Shown here: piece after piece, positions 42,350 to 54,735 of the stretch
Layout: each line of letters starts with the position of its first letter
How positions within the stretch are numbered: the stretch's first letter is position 1
From: Aporrectodea caliginosa
Lineage: Eukaryota > Annelida > Clitellata > Crassiclitellata > Lumbricidae
Reading direction: 5' to 3'
NCBI GenBank assembly: GCA_020284085.1
Contig: JACEVL010000286.1
Span: 1 to 64,000, forward strand
DNA length: 64,000 nt
The notes under the pieces: generated by a model
What the model was told of the DNA's origin: nothing
Seen by the model: only the letters and a program-made list of their open reading frames with translations
Databases searched by the model: none
Program-made: the position numbers and the translations under genes

Positions 42350-43189
42350 TGGCGTAACAACATAACGAAGGTGGACAAAGTCCAGGGGCCCCTGAGGTGC
42401 GAAGGGCCCCCAAACCTTTTAACGTGAGTTCAGCAAGGAACTTGAAACAACAAAAACTGTGTTGAACATAAGCCTACTCAAATCATATCGAGCTCTCACA
42501 TCACATCTCCCATGCAGTTACCATCATCAGTGCGGAGCGCTCGCTCTCCTAATTGAAAATCATAAGACGTAACTTAGATCCATTATATCACAGAACAGGT
42601 ATGATGGCCTTGCAAGGATTGCTCTTCTTGCGATCGAAAACGAATGTGGAAAAATTGAATATTGATGACTTGAGAGACACTTGCGAGCAGTAGGCTTAAA
42701 ACTGGAATTACTTAAGTAATTCTCTGAAGAACAGTTTGTAGTAACTGCAGTCTACATTACATTAGGCTACTGTGCGGCAGTAGCATGTAGCCTATAGGCG
42801 GCAGATCAATACATTTCGTTTCATTTTTAGTTGTTATATCAAGACAATTTAACTTGAATTAAAATATCTCTTGAACTATTCATCACTTGTTACACTCATC
42901 AGGGTAACCTAGAAACCTAAGCTATTTGACTATTGTACTGTACATGATGCAGTACTCTCTTCATGATTCTTCATTCAATATGTTATTCTCTTATCTACAA
43001 TGTTAGTGTACACTGGCTATAGCATGTAACTAGTCTACAAGCCACATACCAAATTGGCCAATACATTTCGGTTGTATTCTTGTTCTGTCTTGGACTATTA
43101 ATGTGACTTGAACTATGGATTATTGTCTATTGATGATAACGTTCAACACTCTTTTTTACCGAACTTTAAATAGTTCGATAGTGTAATAG
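42350..43189. mobile_element. Possible hAT-type element, one end only
   Basis: CAGTGGCGTAACAACATAAC at 42350 is a typical hAT-like terminus, followed by CCAGGGGCCCCTGAGG. A GAGGGGCCCCAAGC string near 43490 could be the mirrored subterminal part, but no matching terminus follows. The rest is AT-rich without a coding signal. Confidence 0.35.
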
Positions 43190-43450
43190 TTAGCATGTTG
43201 GACTGTTAGTCGACAGGTCAGGGATCAAATACTCGCCATGGCAGAAATTTCGTTCGAGATTTCTGCTCAACGTATGCCCTATCAAACTCAGCTATAATGA
43301 GTACATTGACCGTACACTGTTGATGGGAAGATGAGACGGCGAGGAGAGGACTGGACACCCACCCTCATATGCTGAGGCTAAGAAAATGAAGTCGCTAACT
43401 CTTCATACCATGGCTTCCTCAGAGCTAGCTTAAGGGACTGCTGCTCCTCC
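43190..43450 (+). mobile_element. tRNA-derived SINE (family 2), decayed B box
   Basis: TCGATAGTGTAATAGTTAGC, then CAGGGATCAAATACTCGCC, TTTCGTTCGAGATTTCTGCT and CCGTACACTGTTGATGGGAA match the copy at 29880-30135. The B box has changed from GGTTCAAATCC. Confidence 0.75.
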
Positions 43451-43589
43451 TCCTCATTATTTCACTCTCTAGTCTCGTTAATGGGTGAGGGGCCCCAAGC
43501 CTAGAGTGTCCAACAATAAAAGAGTTGATCGTTTCGCCTTCACGTTGATCCCTTTTATGAAAGCGAAATCGTTCGGCTATTCATCCTGA

Positions 43590-43650
43590 GAATTTATATA
43601 ACGCCCCTTCAAGATATCTACTCAGAGGCGCTTTCTGCGCAAGCCTATTA
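43590..43650 (-). mobile_element. SINE family 1, 3' tail only
   Basis: AATTTATATAACGCCCCTTC then AAGATATCTACTCAGAGGC is the reverse of the family 3' end. Confidence 0.6.
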
Positions 43651-43679
43651 TGATATTAATTATTGTCATTATGAACGAA

Positions 43680-43865
43680 AGTAATACGAGTTAGCAAACT
43701 AGTGCACAGTAATCTGAAGAGTCACCAGTGACGGGCCCACGCACACACGTGGAACCAACCAACGGATTCCCGTCGAAAGCTGACAGATGGGCATGGATGT
43801 TCAGAGTCTCTGAGTCAAGTTGCGTCGACAGAGTAGAGCAGCCACAGGTGACAGCAGTTTTACCA
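43680..43865 (-). repeat. Orphan copy of the intron 2 backbone
   Basis: The inverted sequence matches 4618-4790 and 12100-12270. There is no exon nearby, so it is either a remnant of a lost minus-strand cassette or an independently dispersed repeat. A weaker match lies at 62290-62400 inside PPP6C intron 1. Confidence 0.5.
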
Positions 43866-44082
43866 ACGGTTTGGGAGATAAGTGACGCAACATACTCGTC
43901 GGACGACTTGGTAGAAGGTCTAGATGGAGCCGTTAAACTACGCAGTAAACTATACATTACTCCCGCTGACGAGACTGTGCAACGCTGGCACTTTCTTTTC
44001 TTCCGTGATGAAGAATTGTTCGAATTGTCGATATAAGTCGAACATTGTCGTCAAACGAATCTATTTAACCACCGCCATTTTA

Positions 44083-45378
44083 CAGGGCCAGATTAACAAA
44101 TGTGGCGGCCCTGTTCAGTAAAAGTGTGTTGCCCAGCCTCACAGAATCACAACAAAAAGACACATAAAACTTGTTATATTCAACGAATCGACATTCATGT
44201 ATTATTAATTCGTGCCTTCTTTCTTTTTGTACAATAAGCTTATCAGTAGGTCTTATAATTATCCAGTCTAGTGTTAAGGAATACATTTTTACGATTTATC
44301 AATATTAGAGTCACTCGTGGTAAATGAACATTACAATTGAAGGCCTATCACGATACAGGAAATAAAAATAGGCCTAATAGTCTTAGGCTAACAATATACT
44401 ATCAACAGATTAGAAACAGTGTTTGCAGTTAACATATTGTAACAAAACAAGGAGTTAGAGAGTTAAAAGCAGCAAATTATGAATTGACAATGACAAGCAA
44501 TATCGTTCAAATTGTCAAGGAATTTACACACACACACGTTACGATCCTTTTGGCTTGCAAATTCATCAGTTGTGTCGTCAAAATTTAGTTCACGTAGTAT
44601 GTCACTTTTGATGCTCAACAATGTCCAACTAACAAGTCTGTCTTCCGAACGAGTATTAGGCCTACACCATGCAGCGCGAGAACAATATTTCGCCCAATAT
44701 TAAACTGTGGGCTGTCTCAGCCTGTCTGCACAAAATAATGCGGAAGTCCGGGAAGTGGGATTAAATGGCTCCAGTTTCGGGTTTTAAAATGGAAATGGTA
44801 ATAATGTAATTAATGTCACGTAAGGCAAGTAAAGTATACTTAGGCTACAGTTAGCTACACTTAGGCTTCACATTGTACACAAATGATGACCACAGTCTGA
44901 CAGATGAATTATAACTTTAAAATTCACAAAACGTTTAACACTACAAACTAACATAGGCCTATAGCTTTGCGGTTACACCAGTAGTCATTTAAATAAAACG
45001 AGTGCATACTGTACAGTGTATGAAATAAAATTAGACTACGTCATTTTATGATGCTCCACATAGCACCTGAGCACCATTCCGGTCAGGAAGCAAGAATTTC
45101 AATAAACAAGTAAAAATATGTCTTACTAGCATTTCTGGCTCATTTTGCGATGAATCTGCCTGATAATGGAAACTCCATTAGGGCCCACACATGTGCGAAA
45201 GTAATGAGCAGTTTCGAATAATTTGCTCTGAGTATTTTACTCATTTTTACTAACAGATTTCACAAATACCAATAATTATAAAATATTGAAATTTTTCTTC
45301 TTGAGTGTGTGGGGATCAACTAAAGTGAGGGTCCAGTGTTCGGCCGAACATGTTGAACATGCCTTAATCCGCCTCCGT
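44083..45378. mobile_element. Possible hAT-like element
   Basis: GGGCCAGATTAACAAATG near 44084 is mirrored by CATGCCTTAATCCGCC at 45359-45374. About 14 of 18 bases pair. The flanking octamers are only similar. No transposase is seen. The interior is AT-rich with several TAGGCCTA motifs. Confidence 0.4.
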
Positions 45379-45587
45379 CATTTCCCATTACCTCATCGTC
45401 AGCCACTTATAGCATAAAGTTTTATTCCAGAGTACAACCTGTTCGCTAGTCAGCATCAGACTGACTTTCTGTACAGTACAGCTATGTGGTCTTAATTAGG
45501 TGAATAATTAACTAGGTCAATACGCCCCAATGATAACCAATGAAAGCCAAGCTTTCTACTGCACTAACCTATAGGATACATTACATA

Positions 45588-45943
<356 letters not shown>

Positions 45944-46053
45944 CTAGGTGTGGTAGTGTTGGTTGGAGGTGAATTGCATGCGCAATAGGTTGTCGTATCA
46001 AGACATCCGGTGCGGCACGCCGTTGGCCACCGGAGCGCAGTTACCTTGGCAAC
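45944..46053 (-). pseudogene. Cassette 8 exon C, internal deletion and frameshift
   Basis: The exon starts normally (acceptor TTTTTCAG, CQGNCAPVANG). About 62 nt covering the third to fifth cysteines are then missing, which shifts the frame to a TGA within six codons. A second frame recovers CRTGCLDTTTYCACNSPPTN. The tail merges with microsatellite. It cannot contribute a normal EGF-like segment. Intron 2 before it is only about 410 nt, the shortest of the set. Confidence 0.8.
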
Positions 46054-46466
46054 CTGAAAAACAATAATTTTTCATTATACATATGTACGCATAGTATGTT
46101 ATGCATGTATACGCATAAATGTATACATATCATTTGGTTTTCATGCAAATAGATGTATGAATTCGTAGGCCAATGCATTTATCTTGATTACGGTAAAAGC
46201 TCCTTTCCAGGACACACAAAAGCGCATTTGTGTGTCATGATTTTATATCGTGTTCATGGCAACCTCATTGAGTAACCTTTTGTTACTATTGACTTCACAA
46301 TCATACATGTACATAGTATACATACATACACACATACATACATACATACATACATACATACATACATACATACATACATACATACATACATACATACATG
46401 CATGAAAACGCAAGGAGACAGAGACAAAACATGCGCAACAGAGACAGGTTGAATATGTATACTTAC

Positions 46467-46667
46467 TAATTGGTTCGATATTATAGGTGACTAAGAATCC
46501 GCGGCCAACAACGGACGAGTCAGAAGAAAACCTCACGAGAACACTGTAGCACGGCTTGAGGCTCAATACCGGTCGATTGCCATAGCCACAATACCTGACT
46601 GGTCGGCTGATTGAGTTGCTCTCACAAGTGAACTGTTCATGTAGAATATCAAAAACAGTTATAGCTC
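46467..46667 (-). CDS. Cassette 8 exon B: CUB domain, C-terminal half
   Basis: Sixty-seven codons on the minus strand: GAITVFDILHEQFTC, NSISRPVRYCGYGNRPVLSL, KPCYSVLVRFSSDSSVVG and VTYNIEPI, donor TTA/GTAAGT. FKPC is LKPC. The alternative acceptor is ATAACTG (no AG), as in cassette 5. The frame is open and all three cysteines are kept. It is closest to cassette 5 exon B. Confidence 0.83.
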
Positions 46668-46973
46668 CTCTTCTGTAATTAGCATCTTTAACATTAATAG
46701 CAATAATTGATTCATAACTTAAAATCTATTTAGTGAAACATCCTATGCCCCTCTTCACACAAAATGTAAATGTGTTTTCGATCGCATTCTTGACTCAGCT
46801 TCTTCAATTCTCTTAAATCTTTATAGAGTATCAAATAGATGAGTTCGTGATTATCTGACCATATCGAAAAATTGTATGGTTTCAACAAAATATTAATCTG
46901 AAACATTTTAATTAGATACGCAAGCCAGAATCTTAACAAAGCAATAGAAATGATCTGAGTTGGGAATTTGAAC

Positions 46974-47162
46974 CTGCCTCTATCCAATCGTAATAGCAGG
47001 TAGAACTCGGTTCGAGATCGAGTGCTCTGAAAGTGAAGTTGATCCCACTCAGCGACGAAGCGACGATGGAGTAGGTGCAGTGCTGATTATTTTCATAATT
47101 GTTGGGATAGTTCGGAGAAGTGATGTTACCTGTCAGACCACTGAAGTTGCTCTGTCCACAGG
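46974..47162 (-). CDS. Cassette 8 exon A: CUB domain, N-terminal half
   Basis: The exon reads ACGQSNFSGLTGNITSPNYP, YENNQHCTYSIVASSLSGIN and FRALDLEPSSTCYYDWIEA. SSLSG replaces the otherwise invariant PSLST. The open frame that runs on downstream (to 46730) is in another frame and is intronic. The exon is paired with an AGT array 113 nt upstream. All three cysteines and both glycosylation sites are present. Confidence 0.85.
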
Positions 47163-47274
47163 CTGCTAAAATTATACAAAATTCCACAACACACAATTTA
47201 TAAGATTTATTTTAGAGTTTCAACTAATAGTTAAATAAGTACTGATGATAGACTAATTCCTCAGAAATAAAGTA

Positions 47275-47520
<246 letters not shown>

Positions 47521-47789
47521 GGAATGAGATGCATGTCCTACGACGCTTCTTTCCACCACCTGTGCTGCGACCCTACGCTCTCCGACCTCGTGCACATGAC
47601 TTTGTACTTCCTCCAAAAGACTCTAAGAACTTTATACCTAGAGTACTATACAAGCGAATTTTTAAGCCACCACGTTGACCCAAATCTTAAAAACTAACAT
47701 TACTTCCTTTTTTTCTTTATAGTAGCCTTTGTGTATGTAAGTTGTGAAGCGGTGTGTCTTCCTGCTTGATAAATAAACGAATATATTAC
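47521..47789. mobile_element. Insertion splitting the cassette 8 microsatellite
   Basis: Non-repetitive sequence of about 270 nt between two ACT blocks ends TTGATAAATAAACGAATATA. It may be a truncated retroelement 3' end on the + strand (open frame ...HHVDPNLKN then stop). The family is not recognised. Confidence 0.45.
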
Positions 47790-48125
<336 letters not shown>

Positions 48126-48259
48126 ACGACCACCACTGCTAATATGTTTCAGTATGTTTGCATTTATATTTTTTAAACCCAAAATGATTAGTCTTTAATC
48201 TGTTGTGTGTTCAGTCTTAATAAGACTTTGAGTTTTTTCATGACTTAAACCAATTGCAA

Positions 48260-48490
48260 TGGCTCGTAGTTCAAGAGTGATTGCTAGAGGCTATGCAATA
48301 GGTTGTACCCAATCCATCCGATCCTCCGCCTTCCAAGCTATCTTGTCCTCTGCGAAACCCAATTTTACAGCCGATCTGCCCTTTCTCTCTGATCTCTCTA
48401 GCAACCCGACTCGGATCGCCACTGGACATCGCTGCCTGGACTACCCCTTTGATGCGAGGTTCGGTCGAGCACTGGTCGCCGCATGAGAAG
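48260..48490 (+). mobile_element. Ancestral L2-like 3' end after cassette 7 exon C
   Basis: Reads CCATCCGATCCTCCGCCTTC, GATCTCTCTAGCAACCCGAC and CCCCTTTGATGCGAGG, the same inserted element as in the other post-exon C introns, in the matching orientation relative to the gene. Confidence 0.65.
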
Positions 48491-49968
48491 TAGACTGTTC
48501 TATGCGCACTTTTGGTGAAACGGAGAAAATCGAAAAAGAAAGTTTAGTGACTTAGAATTTAGTACTGAAAACTCTTTGGTGGGACAAAATAGAGAAAGAA
48601 TGTTTAGAAAACATTTATGTGGATATCGGCAATTTGAAACAATCACGACGATTGAAGCCTCTTGCATAAGAAAACATAATTTGAAGGCAACTTTTGGAAT
48701 TTGTTCAAATGGAACAAAATATTACAGAAATAGCTCTATACAATTAAATGTTATGATGATTCGTCATTACATGGAACATTATAATTATTAGCGAAATGAA
48801 TTATGACTGTCGCTGTAATTATTTATAAAAGTACATTATATAATAATTCTAGAGAAAAAGCTATTTTTGTAATATCATTTTTAACTGTGATACTTGCTAT
48901 CATTGTATAGGCCCTATATGTGCATTATTTTCGAATTAGTCTCTCCATTTTGTTTCTTTATGTAATATTTTTTTGATTGTCCTTCTGTAACGGAACACGC
49001 TTACTATTATAATGTTCTATATGCATGTGCGAATCACAGTTTGCCGTTCAGACCACGTGACCGTAATAGAACAAGATAATCCTGAACCATGTGTATAATA
49101 ATCAAGAAACAGCGTGTTCTGTAATATCCACGTGATAAAATCTCTTGAATATAATTGGTTGTGGTTCACATAGAATATTATAATGCATATCAGTTGGTAA
49201 GAATATGCAAATAGAATAAAATACTTCTGTTCTTTTCCCAGCAAAGGCACCATTTCAACAAGCCCCATTTTGCACGAAGATAGAGCAAATTACCCTGAAT
49301 CGGACAGTGTATCTAACTCCAATGTAAACAAAACTGCAGATAGAACACTATAATTCTCATGCGGCGTGGTTAAGAAACACTGCTTTAGATTATCGCTTTA
49401 TAAATTTGGAGTTTAAAATCGCGATTACGATTAGATGCGTCTTCATGGTATTCAGCATTATTCCCCATCTATAAGCTTTTGAGATTATAGGCACTCAGAT
49501 TATTTCTTACTTCTTTACACATGTCAGTAATATATTATATATTCTATTGCATACAGTATTCGGTGTTAACCTGTAAAATGCTTTAATCGATATTTGCTGT
49601 TTTCCACTATAAACATGGGTTAGCAGTCAATGTAATAGGCAACCAGATGTTGTTCATCACTTGACCCTTCTGGCTTGACGCAGCGCTCATGAATAAGCTA
49701 CAGCCTTTAGAGTAGCTTTTCAGTGGCTCTTTATGGAAATTTTCCAACTTGCGATTACGAATACCAAGAATTTTGAATTTTAGGAAACAGTTAACCGAAA
49801 ACACAGCGTGACATGTCAAACAATTTAGTAATCTGCGACCTATCCACACTTTCAGAAGCCCGATGTGTTGGTTCACGAAACCTTTGGTGATGTTTGACCT
49901 ATTCAGATGATGTATTCTGCATCAATTCGAAACCAAAAGAGTAGTACGGTACTTTACGAGATTATTAC
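48491..49968 (-). other. Intron between cassette 7 exon C and cassette 8
   Basis: 49590-49900 is the shared post-exon C backbone. 48500-49590 is AT-rich and contains nothing I recognise. Confidence 0.5.
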
Positions 49969-50177
49969 CTGAATGTGAAGGTGTTGTGGTGGTGGATGGT
50001 GACGTGGTAGTGAAGTTGGTTGGAGGTGAACTGCATGCGCAATAGGTTGAGGCACTGTAACAGCCGCTGGGGCACTGGTTGTAAGGTGGAGCGATGTATT
50101 GAGTCTGATTGGCATCACAGGTGCAGTTGTATCCGGCGTCGTTGGCCACCGGTGCGCAGTCACCTTGGCACTCCCTC
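49969..50177 (-). CDS. Cassette 7 exon C: EGF-like segment with 5-nt insertion
   Basis: The body is intact: CQGDCAPVANDAGYNCTCD, YIAPPYNQCPSGCYSASTYC and ACSSPPTNFTTTSPS, donor CAG/GTAATA. Compared with the other copies, five bases (GGGAG) are inserted between the acceptor and the first cysteine codon. All AGs at this point now give the wrong phase after exon B, so normal splicing would shift the frame. Either an unseen acceptor is used or this exon is silent. It is treated as coding with a likely defect. Confidence 0.65.
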
Positions 50178-51390
50178 CTAAAGAAACAATAATTATTCAT
50201 TACACAGATGGATCGGATACAGCGAAGTAAAGGAAAAAGTAGAAAGTTGGGCGTCAGAGGAAGTTGGAACCTGCCGAATCTGCAGAGAACTTAGCAAAGA
50301 AGAAGAAGACACAGATATCAAGTAAATGTAGAATATTGGGAAGAGAGAAGTAGACAAACGAGAATCTGCATATTATGTTTAGCAAGACTAAGGTTGTTGT
50401 TTGAAATTGCAATTGACAGTTTCTATAGCACAACAGATGGCGAGGCTTTTATGTACTGTGTTCCTTTACATTGCCAAACGTCTGCACCAATGCCAATAGT
50501 AGCAGTAAATGTGGGCTGACTATTTTTATAATCAGAAGTATTGTTCTCTTTAAATTGCACTGTATAGATGTCCTTCGCCTGAGTCGACGACCTAAGATGT
50601 CTGGTCACTAATTTCAGCCATCGTATGCATGTGTAACATTGTGTACGAATGCTTTTTTTTCTGTATGCATGTATATAAACGGGTGTGCGAGTGTGTATGT
50701 ATGCTCTGTTGTGTGTATTTGTATGCATTCATGTAAGTCCGTACCTATGTGTGTTTGTATACAAATGAATGGGCATTATGCTTTTTCATGCACACGGATG
50801 TACTCAACTACGCATACCTATTTACATTGTATCTAGACGTTTGATATTGCAATTGTCAGTACCTTACGAATGCGCTGATCATGACTGCTATTGGTGTTAA
50901 AGTTAAAAAAAGAACAAACAGTTCATATATTATAGGCAAGCAATGCTCAGGTAAGTTTGAAAGTCACCACCTGCCCAACCAACTGATTCATTATCAGAGT
51001 TGACAGTTGACACCATGTATAGAGTCCCTCGAAATAAGTGACATCAAAGTTGACAAACGATGACAGACGATGAAGTGCGCAACACACGGTTACCTCACCG
51101 TCCAGCAATCCCTCATAGATGGAACAAGACAGGTTCCGTTGTGGTTTGAAACTCATCAGTTGAGGTCTACGTGTCTGCGGCAGCTTGCTGGAGGTGACTT
51201 TACGTTTTATCTGAGCAATGCTCGTTTATTAAGTAACTTTTTGTTCTGATTAACTTTAACATCACTTACGTTACCAGCCCTTTAACGACGTACTAAGAAA
51301 AGTGCTATAAGAAGTTTCCATACATGCATACATACAGACATACAGAGACAAAGCATGCGCAACAGAGACAGGTTGAATATGCATACTTAC
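50178..51390 (-). other. Intron 2 backbone of cassette 7
   Basis: 50640-50830 is TG/TATG-rich. 50940-51190 is the repeated block also at 22920 and 54940. There is no gene. Confidence 0.55.
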
Positions 51391-51591
51391 TAATTGGATT
51401 GATATCATAGGACACTAAGAATCCGAGGCCAGTAACAGATACGTCGGAAGAAAACCTCACGAGAACACGGGAGCACGGCTTGAAGCTCAATTCCGGCCTA
51501 TAGCCAGAGCCACAATACCTGACTGGTCGGCTGATTGAGTTGCTCTCACAAGTGAACTGTTCATGCAGAATATAAAAAACCGTTATAACTT
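51391..51591 (-). CDS. Cassette 7 exon B: CUB domain, C-terminal half
   Basis: The exon reads EVITVFYILHEQFTC, NSISRPVRYCGSGYRPELSF, VLVRFSSDVSVTGLGF and SYDINPI, donor TTA/GTAAGT. FYI replaces FDI and DINPI replaces DIEPI. The downstream alternative acceptor is ATAACGG, so the GAAGAG acceptor is the only in-phase one. Open, with three cysteines. Confidence 0.83.
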
Positions 51592-51907
51592 CTCTTCTGT
51601 AATTATTTTCTTAACATCAATAGCAATCATTGTTTCATAACTTTACATCCACTTACCCAGGCAACGTAGGCCTCTGTCAATAGTAGTAGTAGATGTGTTT
51701 TCGATCGCATTCTTGATTCAGCTTTTTTAAATCTCTGACATCTTTACATGGGGTACCAAATAACCGAGTTCGTCATTATCTGGCCATCTCGAAATAATTG
51801 TAAGGTTTCAACAAAATATTAATCTAAGAGAATTTAGTCAGATAAGAAAGCAAGAATCTTTACAATGCTACAGAAATTATCTAAGTTGGTGACGGATGAG
51901 TTTGAAC

Positions 51908-52096
51908 TTGCCTCTATCCAATCGTAAATGCAGTTAGAACTCTGTTCGAGACCGAGTACGCTGAAAGTGAAGTTGATCGTACTCAGCGACGGAGCTTCGA
52001 TGACGTAGCTGCAGAATTTATTGTTTTCATAATTGTTGGGATAGTTCGGAGAGGTAATGTTACCGGTCGAATCATTGAAGTTGCTCTGTCCACAGT
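51908..52096 (-). CDS. Cassette 7 exon A: CUB domain, N-terminal half
   Basis: The exon reads DCGQSNFNDSTGNITSPNYP, YENNKFCSYVIEAPSLSTIN and FSVLGLEQSSNCIYDWIEA. VLGLE replaces ALDLE, as in cassette 6, removing an acidic residue at a likely calcium site. The last base is A (GCAA/GTTCAA) as in cassette 4. The acceptor is GCAG, 109 nt after the AGT array. Confidence 0.84.
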
Positions 52097-52204
52097 CTGC
52101 TAAAATGATACAGACACAACGCACAATGTATAAGGAGTTTTTCGGTGCTTCTACTAATATATAATTGGTAAATCAGTTCAGATGATCATACAGAAACAAA
52201 GTAG

Positions 52205-52600
<396 letters not shown>

Positions 52601-52821
52601 GACTATTACCACACTACTACTATTGCTTTTTCTACTTTATTACCACTACCACTACCACTACTAATACCACTACCACTACCACTACCACTACCACTACCAC
52701 TACCACTACCACTACCACTATTTTTACCACTACCACTCTTAATACTATTATGTAAAGTTTTATAACTCATAGCTCGTAGGTAAAAATGTGGTCTACTGGC
52801 TATGCAATTTGTTGTACCCTA

Positions 52822-53060
52822 AGAGGAGTCTGATTGATATTCAGTGGAGACTCGAGTTAGGTTGTCATAGAAATCAAAGAGAAGAGGCAGATCGGCTGCT
52901 AAGGCAACGAAACCCGCTTTAGCAGCCGATCGGCCTCTTCTCTTTGATTTCTGTGACAACCGAACTCAAGTCTCCACTGAATATCAATCAGACCCCTTTG
53001 ATAGGACGCAGCGCTCGTGAATAAACTGACGCCCTACGTTTAGTTGCAGAGTAGCGTTAT
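52822..53060 (+). mobile_element. Ancestral L2-like 3' end with long inverted duplication, cassette 6
   Basis: The L2-like 3' end (GATAGGACGCAGCGCTCGTG, GTAGCGTTATAGAAACTTGG) is preceded by an inverted copy of its own upstream 80 bp. GTCTGATTGATATTCAGTGG at 52829 pairs with the complement ending at 52993, with a loop of about 15 nt near 52903. No other cassette has the inverted copy. Confidence 0.8.
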
Positions 53061-53635
53061 AGAAACTTGGAGTTCACGATTACGATTTCGATTAGATGCG
53101 TCTTCACGGTATTCTCTATAACTCCCCACCTGCAAGCTTTGGAGATCTTACGCGCTCGAGTTGTTTTTTACTGCAGTACACATTTCACTTATGTTATAAT
53201 TGCATATGGGATTCGTTGCAAACCTGTAATATTCTTTAATCGATATTTGCAATTTTTTATTGTAAACAGAGGTGGGCCGTCTAAGTAATAGGCAACCAGA
53301 TTTTGTTCTTCACTTGACCCGTCTGACCAGACGCAGCGCTCTTGAACAGGCGGTTGTCTTTAGTTTAGTTCCCTGTTTGGCTTTTGAGTAGAGCTTTATG
53401 AACATTTTCGAACTTGCGATTACTACTACCGAGAATTGTGAAATTTACAGACAGTTTAAAGCCGAAATCACAGCGTGACATGTCAAACAATTTAGTAATC
53501 TGCGACCTATCCACTCTTTCAGAAGCCCGATGTGTTGATTCACGAAACCTTTGGTGATGTTTGGCCTATTCAGCTAATGTATTCTGCATCAATTCGAAAC
53601 CAAAAGAATAGTACGGTACTTCACGAGATTAATAC
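53061..53635 (-). other. Post-exon C backbone, cassette 6
   Basis: Shared intron sequence. It closely matches 49440-49960 of cassette 7. No gene is seen. Confidence 0.6.
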
Positions 53636-53839
53636 CTGAATGTGAAGGTGTTGTGGTGGTGGATGGTGACGTGGTAGTGAAGTTGGTTGGAGATGAACTG
53701 CATGCACAATAGGTTGATGCATTGAAACAGCCGGTGGGACACTGGTCATAAGGTGGACGGATGTATTGAGTCTGATTGGCATCACAGGTACAGTTGTATC
53801 CGGCGCCGTTGGCCACCGGAGCGCAGTTACCTTGGCAAC
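53636..53839 (-). CDS. Cassette 6 exon C: eight-Cys EGF-like segment
   Basis: Sixty-eight codons, acceptor CTTCAG, donor CAG/GTATTA, phase 1. It reads CQGNCAPVANGAGYNCTCD, YIRPPYDQCPTGCFNASTYC and ACSSSPTNFTTTSPS. All eight cysteines are present and NCT, NQT, NAS and NFT give four possible glycosylation sites. It is very similar to cassette 7 exon C but without the 5-nt insertion, so cassettes 6 and 7 are recent relatives. Confidence 0.83.
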
Positions 53840-54317
53840 CTGAAGAACAATAACTATTCAGTATACAGATATCAAGTAAATGTAAAATATCTGTAAGAGA
53901 GAAGAAGCGGACAAACGAGAATCTGGAGATATATACTGTAATAGCAAGACGAAGGTTGTTGATTAAAGTTGCAACTGCAATTTTCTAAAGCACTGCAAAT
54001 AGCGAGACGCTATCAACTCTCTTCATTAATTCTTTCTTCGCATTCCCTCCCTTTACCATTTATAGTTACAGTAAATGAGATTTGAACTATTTCTTAAATC
54101 AGATATATTGTTCTCGTGAAATCGCACCGTAGAGATGTCCTACGCAATGACCAATAATTCTAGCCATCGTATGCATCTCTGCATGAATGCGTGTATTTCT
54201 GTATTTGTGTGTATGTGTATCTATGTGTGCACATACATAGGGGTTTATATGAATGCATACGTATACATGAATAGGCAGTATACGCGTGCTGCATGCGTTT
54301 TTATGAATTCTTTTTCA
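53840..54317 (-). other. Intron 2 of cassette 6, exon C side
   Basis: Shared lead-in to exon C and a TATG-like run at 54180-54270. Nothing else is seen. Confidence 0.5.
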
Positions 54318-54735
54318 TTGTATTGTATTGTATTGCATTTGAACACTTGTTATAGCGCCCCTACCAGATTTCCCATTCAGAGGCGCTCCCGACTACTGCG
54401 CGAACGCTGAATCGGAGTTTCACGCCGAAGCGCATGAGCAATTGCGAGTGAAGGACTTGCCCAGGGTCCCTACGCGGCGACTTTGAGGTGGATTCGAACC
54501 CGCAACCCTCCAGCTGCAAGGCACCGAACATACCCCTACACCACCGCGCCCCAGTTGTATTGTGATGTGTTGTATTGTGTGTTGTATTGTACTCCACGTT
54601 TATAATGCGACCGAGCCACCCGCAGTAAAGATCCGAGAAATTAATCAATGATAAACCGACCCGACCGGGAAGCGAACCCGGGGCGCCGGCGTGACGAGCG
54701 GGCTACCAACCCACTCGGCCACTCAGGATCCTTTC
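54318..54735 (-). mobile_element. Dimeric tRNA-derived SINE
   Basis: Second and better preserved copy of the element at 13953-14353. On the minus strand it has GTGGCCGAGTGGGTTGGTAG, the B box GGGTTCGCTTCCCGGTC, the linker with TATTGTGTG, the second B box GGTTCGAATCC, and a 3' end with a CAATACAATACAATG tail. Confidence 0.85.

Noticed and set aside
43728..44036. 102-residue plus-strand open frame
   Set aside because: It overlaps an inverted copy of cassette intron sequence whose other copies are not open in this frame.
46730..46987. Open frame continuing past cassette 8 exon A (KPYNFSIWSDNHELIYL)
   Set aside because: It is in a different frame from exon A, and homologous introns in other cassettes carry stops and frame-changing indels. 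It is kept only as an open question in the findings.
54660..54735. A possible tRNA-Ser/Leu gene
   Set aside because: The A and B box-like strings belong to the head of a dimeric SINE with a second copy at 14 kb, and a complete cloverleaf could not be traced.
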